Source: Candidatus Gracilibacteria bacterium
GTDB taxonomy: Bacteria > Patescibacteriota > Gracilibacteria > BD1-5 > JAGOOR01
NCBI GenBank assembly: GCA_041660965.1
Contig: JBAZVH010000001.1
Coordinates: 609,016 to 673,015, forward strand
Length of the DNA: 64,000 bases
Reading direction: 5' to 3'
Shown: piece after piece, positions 47,639-58,456 of the stretch
How positions within the stretch are numbered: the first letter of the stretch is position 1
Layout of the letters: each line of letters begins with the position of its first letter
Position numbers and translations under genes: made by a program
Notes under the pieces: model-generated
What the model was told of the DNA's origin: nothing
The model's database searches: none
Seen by the model: only the letters and a program-made list of their open reading frames with translations

Positions 47639-49738
47639 TTAAAGCACCACAACCACAGGGCTCCTTCCCCAGACTTTATTGAGCATTTTCCCGAGTTCTT
47701 TTGCGAGAGCATCACGTGCATTTTTATCATTGTCTCCTGCCTTTTTTCCAGAGGTGAGTTTTTTGACCTCAGCGCTAATGGCTGTATGCGAAGCGGCGAT
47801 TTCATCCGGGAAGAAGAGTCATCGAGACTCGACGACACCATCTTTACTATTGACGATGAGGACACCCTCTTCACCGATTTGGATGCGGTCTTGTATTGCA
47901 CGAGAGCTGAGAGCTCCGATACTCATACCATCCACTCAGATTTGTTCCATCGGGATTTTCTTGCGTCAGAAAATAATCTCATGGTGACTGTCGAGTTCTA
48001 CGATAGAACCATCTTCCAGCATTGGGACATTTTTTGGGTCCCATCCCATCTTCACAGCTTCACGCTTGAGTGTGAGTCGTTGTGTGATATCTCCATGAAC
48101 GGGGATAATGTATTTCGGTTTGACGAGATTGATGAGAACTCGTTGCTCGATGATACCCCCATGTCATCCTGAGTGGACCTCATATTCCTTGATAGTGATA
48201 ATCCTCGCTCAAAATCGATTGAGACGGTTCATCATCCCGATGATGGCGAGTTCGTTTCCAGGAATAATAGAAGAAGAGAGAATGATAGTATCGCGCGGTT
48301 TGATAGAGATATTCCTGTGATCTCATTTTGAGATAGTATTGAGCCCACCAAATTCTTCCCCCTGAGCACCAGTTGTGATAATAATTTGTTTATTTTCTGG
48401 GATACTCTCCATCGTTTTTTCGTCGAGCGGTTTCATGATACCTTCTTTGCATTTTAGGTAGCCGAGTTCTCGGGCGATAGCGACAGAATCGACCATGCTC
48501 CGTCAATTAATGAGGACGAATTTTCCGAGAGATTCTGCGATAGAGACGATATCTTGAATACGGCTAATGAGTGTTGAAAAGTTTCCGATGATGACTCTTT
48601 CGGGTGCATCTTGAATCAAAGAGCGCAATTCAGTGGAGACATTTGATTCTGATGCTGTCCATTCCTGTTTGTATGAGTTCGTTGTTTCTTGGAGGAGAAT
48701 ATCGATACCACGAGCAGCGATACGGGCATAGTTTTGGAGATCAGCTGGTTTATCGAGTCGTGGGAAAAATTCTATCTTGTAGTCACCCATATGCATAATG
48801 CGTACATTTGGCGTTTCGATATAGATACCACAGCTATCAGGGATTGTGTGGTTCACTCTGAAAAATTCATATTTGAAGACGCCAATATTTGAGAGTTTCC
48901 CACTGTCTGGGTTCACGGGGAAGAATTGTACTTTTCCACGGAGGCCTGCTTCTTCGAAGAATTTTTTTATAAATGCAATCGTAAATGGTGCTGCATAAAT
49001 CGGTGGAAATCCGAGAGCGGGGATGATATTTTTGAGCGCGCCAATATGGTCGAGATGGCCATGTGTGACGAGCATCCCTTTGATTTTTTTTGTTTCTCAG
49101 AGGAGACAACGGATGTCTGGAAGAAGATAATCAAATCATGGACTTTCTCCACCACGAGCGAATTCGAGACCACCATCCACGAGGAGGATCTCATCATTAT
49201 GCTCGATCATCGTCATATTGGCTCCGATAGTTCGGAGGCCTCCGATAGGGATAATACGAGTGATATTGCGCTCAAGTTTTGGAAGTGTCTGTGGTTCGTG
49301 AGATTTTGGAAATATCACAGGCACATTCAATCCCTTGAGAGTTGCTGGGGAGAGAGGAGGATTCTTTTGTACGAGAGGGTGTGGATGCTGTGATGTCTCA
49401 GCACCATGAGGTGGATGTACTGGAGGAAGCTGAAGTCGCTTAGAGGAACTATTCTTTGCAAATCCGCCCATGACTTTCCCCAGGATTTTCCCCGTTGGAG
49501 TTCACTCCTTTTTTGTGAGTGGTTGGATTGGCGAGGACGTTATCTGTGTCGAAAAGAAAGGTTTCTTTGGAGTCAATGGCGGATGTGTTCATACAGGTTT
49601 TTGTGCCATTTTTTGAGGCATAGCTGGTTGTGTGCTGGAAATAGGTGCTTTTGGCACGGGTTTTGGAGGTGTTCCTGACCCCGTATTTTGGGGTATGGAA
49701 CCGAGCTCAGAATTGAGTTGCTCGAAAAAATCTGACAT
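47639..49738 (-). CDS. rnj: Ribonuclease J family protein
   Basis: 699 aa. Metallo-beta-lactamase core with 'MLVTHGHLDHIGALKNIIPAL' (HxHxDH), 'HTIPDSCGIYIETPNVRIMHMGDYKIE' and the beta-CASP 'RVIIGNFSTLISRIQDIVSIA'; C-terminal 'VKPKYIIPVHGDITQR' holds a further metal His. RNase J carries out 5'-exo and endo RNA decay and rRNA maturation. Many TGA glycines. A Pro/Ser/Lys-rich, probably disordered N-terminal extension of ~120 residues precedes the catalytic part; typical RNase J is ~555 aa. Confidence 0.94.
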
Positions 49739-50186
49739 AATAAAAGGGTAAAAATAGAAGGGGGAATTCCCCTAAAAAAGAAATAATAAAAAGAACACTG
49801 TCGCTTATCTACCGTGTAGCGGCAGAGGTACACTAAAAAATCTTAAAGAATTTTTGTATCACAAGGGAGAGAGTGGTGTGAGAAAGTATTCATGAATATC
49901 AAAAAACCGATTGCATCGACTCCATTGATAGCCACGAACGTGTTTCTGTGAGGGTTGGTAGTTTGTTTTGTTTACTCTTATGTTACCAGAGTATTTCTCA
50001 GGTTTCCAGTATTTATATCTTGACTCGTGTTGTTTTAAGTTGGCAGTATATTTTCGCTTACTCTGCAAAGAGTATAGGGGAATATTTTATTTTGCAAGTT
50101 TATTCGTGAGACTCAAATTTCAATAATGGGAGCATATGTTGAAATTTGTATGTCGAACAATCCCGCCAAAGGCGGTAGACGTAAGT
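49739..50186. other. Sparse region between RNase J and M23 peptidase genes
   Basis: 448 nt, A/T-rich. A minus-strand frame 50068-49805 (87 aa, basic, one TGA Gly, 'MQSKRKYTANLKQHESRYKYW') could be a small gene but has no family likeness or leader. A palindromic CCGCCAAAGGCGG lies at 50163-50175, of the short GC palindrome family. Confidence 0.4.
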
Positions 50187-51263
50187 CTATGATTGGAATA
50201 AGCTTTCATCATTTTCACGGACCCAAGCAGTTGTTTTTCCTTTTCCAAACCATGGCCAGACGAGATAATCCGCAAACGTATTCATGCCAGCCCTTTTGTC
50301 ATCAAAAGAATTCATAGCAAGCTCAAAATGGAGGTGGTAGAGATATTGTTTACTCGGAACAGCAGAATCTCAGACATGCCCCACCGTTGTTCCTGCGCCT
50401 ACATAATCACCTACCTGGAGACTAGCAGGAATATCCTGCATATGAGCATAGATAGCGACGTGCCCAGAGAGTGTCTTGAGATACACTGTATTTCCTCGAT
50501 AGACATCGAGATTTTCTTGTCGATTGAGCTCATTATCACCAGACAGAAGGTGATCCATTTCAGACCATGAAAAATCTCTCTTGATATGTACAATCATTCA
50601 CTCTTCTATAGCGCGTACTGGCGTTCATTGATTGACGTAGAGGTCCCACCCATGATGAATTCCGTCTGTGGATTCTGCACGAAATGGGCGGAGAGAATTA
50701 GGGAGAAAAGTGTCCTTTTCTGGTAATTTGGTTCATTCAATAGGGAGAAGAAAATGATTATTACGTGCCTCCAGAATAGCTTGAATATTTCTAATAATTT
50801 TTCGTGTTTTGAGCGTCGAAAGTTTTGTATCAGTATTAATGAGCGTGGTTATCTTGATCGTATTTTTGAGCGTTTCTGTTGAAAAGTCAGAGAGTGTATC
50901 TATTGGGATATTTTTTTGGTTCAGAGGAAGGATATATTTCTTTCCTTTGTAGGATATCAGAGGCACTTTGCAATCTTTACCAGGTTTCCATTGTAGTGTA
51001 GAAGTATGTTCATCTTGTTTTAGAATGATTCTCTCGTCTTCACATTCTGAGATAAGATCTGCAGGGTTGCCACTATTGATACGCAATAAGAGGGAATTGC
51101 CCGTGTCGAGCTTTGTAATACCCGAATAGAGAATAGTGAGTGCATCGATTGCTGGGACTGTTTCGCGTCGTGGTTCGGATATGATCGTGCTGGGAGAGAA
51201 GCCGAGTAACACTACTCAAATAGTGAGAAAAGAAGAGTAGATTGTGAGGCGAACAGAATTCAT
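50187..51263 (-). CDS. Peptidase M23 (LytM-type endopeptidase)
   Basis: 358 aa. Signal or anchor at the N-terminus ('LTIYSSFLTI-G-VVLLGFSPS'), a ~190-residue linker domain, then the M23 zinc site: 'DGIHHGWDLYVNQ-G-TPVRAIEE-G-MIVHI' (H-x3-D), 'GHVAIYAHMQDI' and 'LYHLHFEL' (HxH). Such enzymes cut peptidoglycan cross-links or activate amidases. Five or more TGA glycines. Follows the PAP2 gene on the same strand. Confidence 0.9.
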
Positions 51264-51305
51264 AATACAAAAGATTGTAATGGTAATAAGAAAAAATCAA
51301 TGACC

Positions 51306-51917
51306 TTAAAGTCGAAAATAGGATGCTAATTTTACGGGTATAGTATGAGCAAAAGTGCGATATTTTTTTCCGTGTGGTAATCAGGCAAAAATAGCCACGA
51401 GTCACCATCCGAGTAAAAAACCCACGAGAATATCGCCAGGATAATGGATTCCTGCAAGCACTCTAGCCGTTACGGTGAGTATTCAGAGAGAGAGAAATCC
51501 TATGACGATACGTTTCTTCCCCAAGAGAATATGGAGTGCCCACCATGAAGCTCCTAAAAACATCGCATGTCCAGAAGGGAAAGAGTTATCTGGTAAATGT
51601 GTAATAAGTGCGGGGATGGACCCGATAGTTTCTGGTCGTGGTCTCACTGGAAGAAGCTGATTAATAACCCAATAGATAGTAAAGGCACCTAAGACATGCC
51701 AGAAAAGATCTAGAGCGACGTGTTTTGGTCCGTTATCTTTTTGGTACACTCCATAGATCCAGAGTCCTATCAAAAACACTCCGAAAACAATAGGATGTAA
51801 ATCGGTAAAAAAGAGAATTACAGGATGAGTCCATTCCATATTTGCTATACTGGAACGCATGATTTCCAGTATTTTTGCATCAATATTTTGGAGAAAAGTA
51901 AGGAGAGCGGTCAGCAT
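51306..51917 (-). CDS. PAP2 superfamily membrane phosphatase
   Basis: 203 aa, five to six membrane helices. The three PAP2 signature motifs are present: 'KDNGPKHVALD' / 'LLPVRPRP' (motif 1, KxxxxxxRP), 'SFPSGHAMFLG' (motif 2, PSGH) and 'RVLAGIHYPGDILVGFLLG' (motif 3, SRxxxxxHxxxD-like). Probably undecaprenyl-pyrophosphate phosphatase (BcrC-like) or a lipid phosphatase. The C-terminal third needs two TGA glycines (51483, 51402 and one at 51381). Same strand, 4 bp after the Sua5 gene. Confidence 0.9.
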
Positions 51918-51920
51918 TTT

Positions 51921-52475
51921 TTAAAGAGGAAGAGGATAATTTTTTCTAGTATATTGGAGATCGTTTGAGTTTCCACGAAAGGTAATCACATTGCTTGCTG
52001 GAAGATTTCCAGCAACTCCTGGTAATATCTTGAGGAGATTCAAGTGTTCTGAGAATTTTTTCTCTACCTCCTGGATTGTGTGGCACTCTTTTTCGCCTGA
52101 CTTATTCGCTGACGTCAGAAAGAGGGGGCTACGGATGTAGGGAAGTGTTTCTTTTGAGAGACAGGCCTCCGCGACGCGAAATCCAACTACTGTATATCCA
52201 TAAGCATCCAAAAGAGGGTATTCATCTCGAAAGTCTTCACGTACTTCAGAAAGAATAGTAAAGGGGAATTTATAGGTACGTAAAAAATTCACTTGAGCCG
52301 GTGAAAGTGTCGTTTCATAGAGGAGGTCTTCCCATGATGGAACCATTATAGCGATAGGTTTTTTTGGGTCTCTTCCCTTGAGACTCACAAGAAGCTCATA
52401 TCATTTTTTATCATCCAGACGACATCCAAAACCGATACACGTATCGGTAGGTATAACAAATATTTTCGAGTCCAT
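51921..52475 (-). CDS. tsaC: Sua5/YciO/YrdC/YwlC (TsaC) family protein
   Basis: 184 aa; makes threonylcarbamoyl-AMP for t6A37 tRNA modification. 'FVIPTDTCIGFGCRLDD' (family 'ayPTdTvyGL.cd') and 'LKGRDPKKPIAIMVPSWEDL' ('iKgRp..kPl.vlv') are clear, as is 'LPYIRSPLFLTSANKSGE' ('gpplvaTSANlSG'). One TGA Gly at 52404 before 'YELLVSLKGR'. The SUA5 C-terminal domain is absent, so it is the short TsaC type. Confidence 0.9.
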
Positions 52476-52543
52476 ATCTGTTTAGCTTATTAAATAGCCC
52501 ATTTTTTGCAACTCAAATACGAAGAAGACTCATTGCAAATAAG

Positions 52544-52858
52544 CTATTTATGGTGTGTAATAGAGCTTGGGCACAGAAGAGTGGTATTTTTATTTTTTTG
52601 CCATCGTACAAGCCGCGGTATCTGTTGTACGGCGAGCCATCTAAAAATGCTGGCGAATTTCATTTCATTTTTTAGAACCATATCAACGAGCTTCTTCATA
52701 TCTTCCAGGGTCATATCTGGTTTTCTGAATAGACCATCCTTATAACAAGAACTACAATACATGGTACTGGTGGTACCATCTTTCTCTGAACCTCCCCCAT
52801 TTTTATCTTTTTTGAGAGGCATGCCGCAGGATTGACATTGTTTATATATTTTATTCAT
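52544..52858 (-). CDS. Putative zinc-ribbon protein (104 aa)
   Basis: 'QCQSCGMPLKKDKNGGGSEKDGTTSTMYCSSCYKDGLFRKPDMTLEDM' is the 'putative zinc ribbon' family (C-x2-C...C-x2-C, then '.Y..G.F..Pd.T..eM'). Function unknown; often next to transport or stress genes. The C-terminal 30 residues are basic. No TGA. Confidence 0.82.
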   Translation of the reverse strand: MNKIYKQCQSCGMPLKKDKNGGGSEKDGTTSTMYCSSCYKDGLFRKPDMTLEDMKKLVDMVLKNEMKFASIFRWLAVQQIPRLVRWQKNKNTTLLCPSSITHHK

Positions 52859-52895
52859 AGTTATTTTGTAGTAAGAGAAATAAAAAGCATATTTT

Positions 52896-53348
52896 TTAAA
52901 GTGAAGATTCTATTAGTGCGTACATTCCAATCCCAGCCGCGACGGCGACATTGAGGGATTCTTTCTTCCCGAGCATCGGGAGATGACAAATATGTTCTGC
53001 GATTTCTTGTGCCATTTTGGAGACTCATTCGAGTTCATTGCCGACGATAAGTGCGATTGAAGTTGGTTTTTTTAGATCGAAAAGATTGCTACTTATTTCA
53101 TTTTTTTCCAGAGCAATAATGGTACATCATTGTTTTTTGTAGTACTCAATAGCATCTTGTATTTCGACGAAGTATTCCCATGGAACAAAATTTTCTGCTC
53201 AGAGAGCCGTCTTTGATATTTCCTCTCGTGGTGGAGTGGGTGTATATCCTACGAGGGCAACTCGATCAAATCCAGCACCATCGGCGGTGCGAAATATGGC
53301 ACCGACATTATTGAGTGATCTGATATTTTCGAGAATGATAACATGCAT
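52896..53348 (-). CDS. TrmH/SpoU family RNA 2'-O-methyltransferase
   Basis: 150 aa SPOUT fold. 'VIILENIRSLNNVGAIFRTADGAGFDRVALVG' is the SpoU N-terminal motif, 'IALIVGNELE-G-V' motif 2 and 'LPMLGKKESLNVAVAAGIGMYAL' motif 3 (family 'iPm.g...SLNvsvA.ai.lyE'). Short form without an extra RNA-binding domain. Three TGA glycines. Target (tRNA G18 or rRNA) not predictable. Confidence 0.92.
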
Positions 53349-53395
53349 ACGAAAATAAGTATATCTTTTTTTTGGGAAATTGCTATCATACGGTC

Positions 53396-53677
53396 ATGCA
53401 GATTTACATCAAATCATACTGCCCGTACTGTGTTAAGCTTATCTCGCTTCTTGATGGAGAAAAGATACCGTATGAGGTCATCGATATCAACAAGCAACCA
53501 GATCAAAGAGTCACTATGGAAAAACTCTCAGGACATACTGGTGTTCCTCAAGTTGCGCTTCGAGATATCATCATCTATGATTATGATACCGAAGAAACAT
53601 TGGTGGCTGATATCCGCAGTCTCCTGTGAATGGAAGAACGGACAAATATTACGAGCCAGTTTACTCTTTTGACATAA
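53396..53677 (+). CDS. Glutaredoxin
   Basis: 93 aa. 'MQIYIKSYCPYCVKLISLLDGEKIPYEVIDI' with CPYC active site, 'GHTGVPQVALRDIII' cis-Pro motif. I start at ATG 53396, which gives the canonical beta-strand; an upstream ATG would only add eight residues. TGA at 53627 is read as Gly, adding a 16-residue tail. sufD follows by 4 bp, an Fe-S/redox pairing. Confidence 0.92.
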
Positions 53678-53681
53678 TAAT

Positions 53682-54338
53682 ATGACCTGTATTTCTATCG
53701 ATAACCAAAGCCCAGATTCTCTCATCTATGATCAAGGAGGAGTAGTTATAGTGTTTGACCAAACTCATGCAGAAGAAGCAATGACTCGCACAATACTTAT
53801 CAAGAATAATACACAACTAGAGTGGTATGGCGTAATGACAGGAGGTTCTCACTACAGGATTCATTTTGTAACAGAGTCATGAAAAAGTTTGGTACATATA
53901 TTATTTTTGTCTTATAATGATAAACAGATTCAGGTCACAGTTCAGTCTACTCTCGATCAATCTCATACATCGACGGATATTCATTTACTTTCACTCGTAG
54001 CCGATAACGGCAGTATTGATCTCAATGGTACTGTGGAGATTACTTCTTGAATCGAAAAAGTTTCTGGACACATTTTAGAAGAAAATATCTTTCTCGGATC
54101 ACGATGACAGATACGTGTACTTCCATCACTTCTCGTGCATTCTGATGACGTAGAAGCATGACACGCGGCGCGTATCGAACGAATATCAGATGAGAAACTG
54201 TATTACCTCCGAGCTCGTGGCATTCCTCGTGATGATGCCGTTGTGATGATGATCAAAAGTTCTGTATTTTGACTTTTTTCTTGACTGGACGAAGAGAAAA
54301 AAGAAGAGATAATGTCTCATGTTCTTGCTATCCTATAA
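53682..54338 (+). CDS. sufD: SufD-like Fe-S cluster assembly protein
   Basis: 218 aa, about half the length of SufD. The C-terminal beta-helix region of SufB/D is present: 'NGTVEITS-G-IEKVSGHILEENIFLGSR-G-QIRVLPSLLVHSDDVEA-G-HAARI' and 'LYYLRARGIPRDDAVVMMI'. 'C.HGat' becomes 'EA-G-HAA'. The usual N-terminal domain is missing. Six TGA glycines. It may partner SufB from 36.1 kb. Coupled to the glutaredoxin gene upstream. Confidence 0.88.
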
Positions 54339-54344
54339 AATCCT

Positions 54345-55565
54345 ATGAAATATTCTCGCCTTATTATTTTTTCTGTTCTTATCCTCGATGTCATCAGTAT
54401 CGGTATTATGATTCCTGCCTTTGAAGGCATGCAGCAGCTCTACCATCTCACGACTTGGAACGTTTCCATTTTTGGTCTTTCTCTCCTTCTACAACCGGGG
54501 ACACTTATTGCACTCGGTATGTCATTGTATGCGCTGTGTGCGTTTTTTAGTGCACCACTCCTGGGTATCATATCTGATCGTTTTGGACGAAAGAGACCAT
54601 TGTTATTTTCCGTTCTTGGGACGTGTCTTGCCTATGTTATTCTGATGCTGACACAGAGTTATTGGCTGTATCTCTTTTCCCGTATTGTGAATGGTCTTAC
54701 AGGAGGCAATATCAGTATTATACAGGCGATACTTGCTGATCTCTCAAAAACAACTGAAGAAAGAAATAAAAATTTTTGACTTCTCTGAGCGATTTTTGGT
54801 ATTGGATTTATCATTGGACCATTACTCGGCACTGTGCTTCTCAAGGTAAGCACTATCGAATCTATCTTTATTTTTTGAGCGATTTTGGCTGCTCTTGAGT
54901 CTATCGCAATAGCATTCTATTATCGAGAAACCCATCATCCTGATAAAGGGATTTCTCTCTCTCTGAATATTATATCGCCATTTGTAGAGTATTTTTCTTC
55001 TCCAAAAATTTCACACTATCTTTGGTCCTATTTTGTTTTCAATACGGGTATATTCTTGTTTCAGTCTGTGATGACTCTGGCGATGTTTCAGTATTTTCAG
55101 GTTCCAGGAGAAAATATTGGATTTTTTCTGGCCATTCAATGAGCACTCATAGCCATAAACCAATCTCTTTTGTATCCGCGTTTTTGGACAAAGAAATTTT
55201 CGCCACGCACTCTTATCATCGGACTTCATATCGTCGGTATCATCACTTTTGTAATTATGGGAATACTCCATAATTTTACACTTTTTGCTCTTCTGTGGCT
55301 TGCGATTTCTCCGCTTTGATCGTTCGTTGGAGCTCTTTATACGACGGAAGTCATCGCGCATACGGACAGAAGCAATGCCGGATGAGTGAATGGTATTTTA
55401 GCTTCCATTGGTTCTCTCACGATGATTATCGGTCCGATGATAGGATGATTTATGCTTTCTACGAGTATTCGAACATTTTTTGGAACAGCAATTTTTATTG
55501 CCCTCAGCTTTATCATTATAGGATTTTATTTCTCTTCAAAAAAATCAAAATATGAAATGGTTTAA
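54345..55565 (+). CDS. MFS transporter
   Basis: 406 aa, twelve predicted helices. Motif A in loop 2-3 is 'GIISDRFGRKRPLLFSVLG' (G-x3-D-R-x-G-R-K/R), with 'SRIVNGLTGGNISIIQAILADLSKTTEERNKNF' as in the DHA1 drug:H+ antiporter (TetA-like) family. Seven TGA glycines lie in helices, so standard code breaks it into four. Substrate unknown; efflux likely. Its last 14 nt overlap the next gene. Confidence 0.9.
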
Positions 55566-56517
55566 AAAACGAAAAAAAACTTCTGAACCTTCTTGGAAAA
55601 TATCTACCAAGATCCCCCCAATTCAATCTGAGACACTCATTCGTTCTCGAGTGAATAAAGTATCCTCTTTTGAATATGCACGAGTAGTAACCCAATTTTT
55701 TTGAAGATATTTTCGGACTGTAGGTTGGATTTTTTTATGAGGTATTCTCATAACTTCTTTTATAGTTCTGTTTACGACACCATTTTTCTCGCTCAAATCT
55801 GAAAAAATTGAACTGGTTCTCGACCCAGAACCTGTCTTTGATCGTTCGGCTATTATGACCTTGTTACGTGATTTTTCTGGTAAAAATATTTTTCGTCTTA
55901 CTGCGACGGAGATTTTTACCTCTCTCCAAGAAAATATTCGCCATATTCAATCGGTCGAAAAAACACTCCTTCTGCCTGACGGTATACGTATCAAAGTCGT
56001 TTCTTCAGGGCCTATTTATCGTGCTTTTATTGGTGATGAAGTGTTTCTTCTTACAAAAAATGGACAGCTCATCGCAGATATCCCGGAAATCGATATATCT
56101 TCTCTGCGTATTCATAATCTCATTCCTGATTTGAGCGGGACACAAAATACGACACTCCCAACAACTGATACGCTCATTATCCAAGAAATAGAAAAACTCT
56201 GGTATCATGAACTTCCTAATTTTCCGATAGAAGCCATCGATTATTATGACCAGGAAAAAGAACTTCATATAACGAGCCAAGGGACTCGGTTTATTTTTAC
56301 ACTTTTTGGATGATCTGAACAATTACGTCTTACGAGACAGATGAAGCAAATTGATATCGTTAAACAACTTCAGATGATTACTCTCCTTATTAACCAGGAA
56401 AAGATTTTCCCAAAACGATATCTCACTATCGATATTCGTGTGCCCAAAAAACTCTATGTGTGCCCTCGTGATAATGTAGATTGCAAGAATAATCTGATAC
56501 GTATCTATGGTATCTAA
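55552..56517 (+). CDS. FtsQ-like membrane protein (tentative)
   Basis: 321 aa. Basic cytosolic N-terminus (~65 aa), one membrane helix ('FLGGILITSFIVLFTTPFFSL'), then an extracytoplasmic region with a POTRA-like start ('IMTLLRDFSGKNIFRLTATEIFTSLQENIRHIQSVEKTLLLPDGIRIKV') as in FtsQ/DivIB ('l.....g.nl..ld...i...l...p.v....v....P.tl.i.v'). Three TGA glycines. Length and topology fit a divisome FtsQ, but adjacent genes are not divisome genes. Confidence 0.68.
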
Positions 56518-56548
56518 TATCGATTCCATTTTCCAAAGCTCACGATTT

Positions 56549-56605
56549 GTTGGTTACTTTTTGTGAAAAAAGTAACCAACAGCATCTAAGGAGCAAAAAC
56601 TCGTC
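56549..56605 (+). repeat. Hairpin repeat with conserved tail
   Basis: A 13-bp stem GTTGGTTACTTTTT / AAAAAGTAACCAAC (one unpaired segment GTGA) at 56549-56580, followed by AGCATCTAAGGAGCAAAAAC. The tail matches that at 14592-14616 with a different but functionally equivalent stem. Confidence 0.65.
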
Positions 56606-56653
56606 TCCTCATTCTGTTTGTTGTTGTGCATTTTTTCATTTTCTCGTATTTCC

Positions 56654-57682
56654 CTAACCCGCATAAGCTCGTACCCAGGCAAATATTTTGATGAGATTTG
56701 TTTCTTTGATACTAATTTTTGTGATATCCCAAACCTTTTTTGGTATCACATCTTTCTCGTAGGCAGATCCGATAAATACATTTCAAAAAATACGTGACTT
56801 CAGAAAAGTGTATTTTTTTTGTATCAGAGTGTTTCCTTGTGCTCTCTTGAGAAATTCCTTGTTATGGAAGACATACATCGTAAAACTTTCCGCAAAATCT
56901 TCATATTGATTCGTCGATGCGTATCCAGAGACAAAAGATGATCCAGAAAGTCACGCCTTCATAATACTGGGTTTCACCCAACTGATGGCATAAAATTCTT
57001 CCGATGGATCAGCCTTTTTGAGCTTTTTTTTGAGCGTGTAAATATCGATCATATGAGCGATTTCATGAACGAGCACCTTTGAGACCTCCGGGAGATTACT
57101 GATACGACTCGAGAGCGTGATACTCTCATTGTACATTTGTCACCTCGGTTCTACACGGCTTGTATCGACAATGATAGAGAATTTCCAGAGTGCATCACGA
57201 AAATATGCACCAGTCACTACGGTCCAGAGCGTTTCTGTATATCATTTTGGAGCAGATGATGTTTCTGGTGTGACAGTTATTTCCACAGGTGAGGTGAATT
57301 TTTCATCACTTTTTGCCTTTTTTTCTGGTTCTGATATCGTTTTTTGCATTGTGTCTTCGAGACTCTCTGTTTTTTCTGTCACTTTTTTTGCCTTTTCTGG
57401 AGGCATTTCTTTGAGAGCACTTTGTATGGCTTGCTTATTCTCTACGAGATAAAAAATGATGTCTTCTGAATTTTCTTTTTTAGTCACTTTTGTAGCAGCA
57501 TTTTTTGGAGCTGTATCAGTTGTGTATGTTTTCTTTGTGGAGAGATTTTCATACGATTGTTCACTCGCATTGTAGAGCCGTATCGTCCCAAAAATAGATT
57601 GAAAAATACTCAAGAGAATCAACACAAGAGAAAAATATCATAAAAACTGTAGTAGAAATGTTTTTTTAGGGAAAAATTTCAT
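56654..57682 (-). CDS. Membrane-anchored HExxH metallopeptidase
   Basis: 342 aa. Signal anchor 'FLLQFL-G-YFSLVLILLSIF', a ~100-residue Lys/Glu/Ser-rich stalk, then 'VSKVLVHEIAHMIDIYTL' (HExxH zinc site, gluzincin-like) and 'YEDFAESFTMYVFHNKEFLKRA', where E in 'FAESF' is a plausible third ligand. Four TGA glycines. Overlaps the end of the upstream small gene by 17 nt, so translation is coupled. It may process or lyse the wall for the pilin-like neighbours; inference. Confidence 0.78.
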
Positions 57683-58067
57683 AGATGATATTAATGATGG
57701 CATTGACAATAATTGTTGCAGAAAGCATCAATAAAAAACCAAGAAGAACGGATATAAGTTTTGATTTTGTTGATTCTTTTGCTTCTGTGTTTCCTGGGAT
57801 TACCATCAAGATTCCTAACCAAATTATGATACCTACTCCTATATAAAATGCACCTGTTTGTACTAATTTAACTGCCTGTTGGGTAAATGTCATAAAATCC
57901 GATCCAGGGGTTGTGATACTGAGGTTTGGGGATGATCCATCTTTTATACCACCCTTTGGAAAACAATTATTAAAATCTGATGCTGGATTTCCAGTAAAAG
58001 AACATTCTGCAAAAACAGAGAGGGTACTTATGGCAAGTATTCAGAGAATACAAAATATTTTTTTCAT
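57666..58067 (-). CDS. VirB2/TrbC-like small membrane protein 1
   Basis: 133 aa. Signal peptide 'KKIFCIL-G-ILAISTLSVFAEC', a short mature region with 'CSFTGNPASDFNNCFPKGG' (two Cys), then two helices 'GAFYIGVGIIIWLGILMVIP' and 'ISVLLGFLLMLSATIIVNAI' joined by a charged loop. This signal-plus-two-helix layout is that of VirB2/TrbC pilins. First of three similar neighbours. Confidence 0.68.
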
Positions 58068-58068
58068 A

Positions 58069-58452
58069 TTAATTGATATTGAGACTGGACAAAAAGGAGA
58101 CAATAAAATATGCAAAAGGAATTAGAGCGAGTCAGATAATGATGTATCAGAGTGATTTCATTGCAGTAGATACTTCTTCCATGTTTCCTGGTGCCCAGAG
58201 AAGTTTCGCACCTGCCCAAATGATGTAGATAATTGCTATAACTCCCACGAGAGCAAAAATCCAATACTGTATTTCTTGTGCGATAGAGGTGTAGCTGATT
58301 GCGTGCGACCCAGAGGATGCGTCTGGGATTATTTTTTGCACAACCTGTGTCAGCTCCTCTTTGGAAATGGTAGCAAAAACTTCATGACAGAAGAGTCCAT
58401 TTGAGATCAATACTATCAAGAGATATCCTAAAATGTTCACTCTTTTTTTCAT
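58069..58452 (-). CDS. VirB2/TrbC-like small membrane protein 2
   Basis: 127 aa. Signal 'NILGYLLIVLISNGLFCHEVFA', then a short exposed segment and two helices: 'EIQYWIFALVGVIAIIYIIWAGAKLLWAPGN' and 'YIII-G-LALIPFAYFIVSF'. 'W-A-G-x-K-L-L' resembles the second helix region of TrbC/VirB2 ('i..Gg..mi.ag...'). One base pair separates it from the next small gene. TGA glycines at 58147 and 58132. Confidence 0.7.
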
Positions 58453-58456
58453 AAAC

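Noticed and set aside
49805..50068. 87-aa basic minus-strand ORF
   Set aside because: No family likeness, no leader or promoter; kept only as a note in the gap entry.
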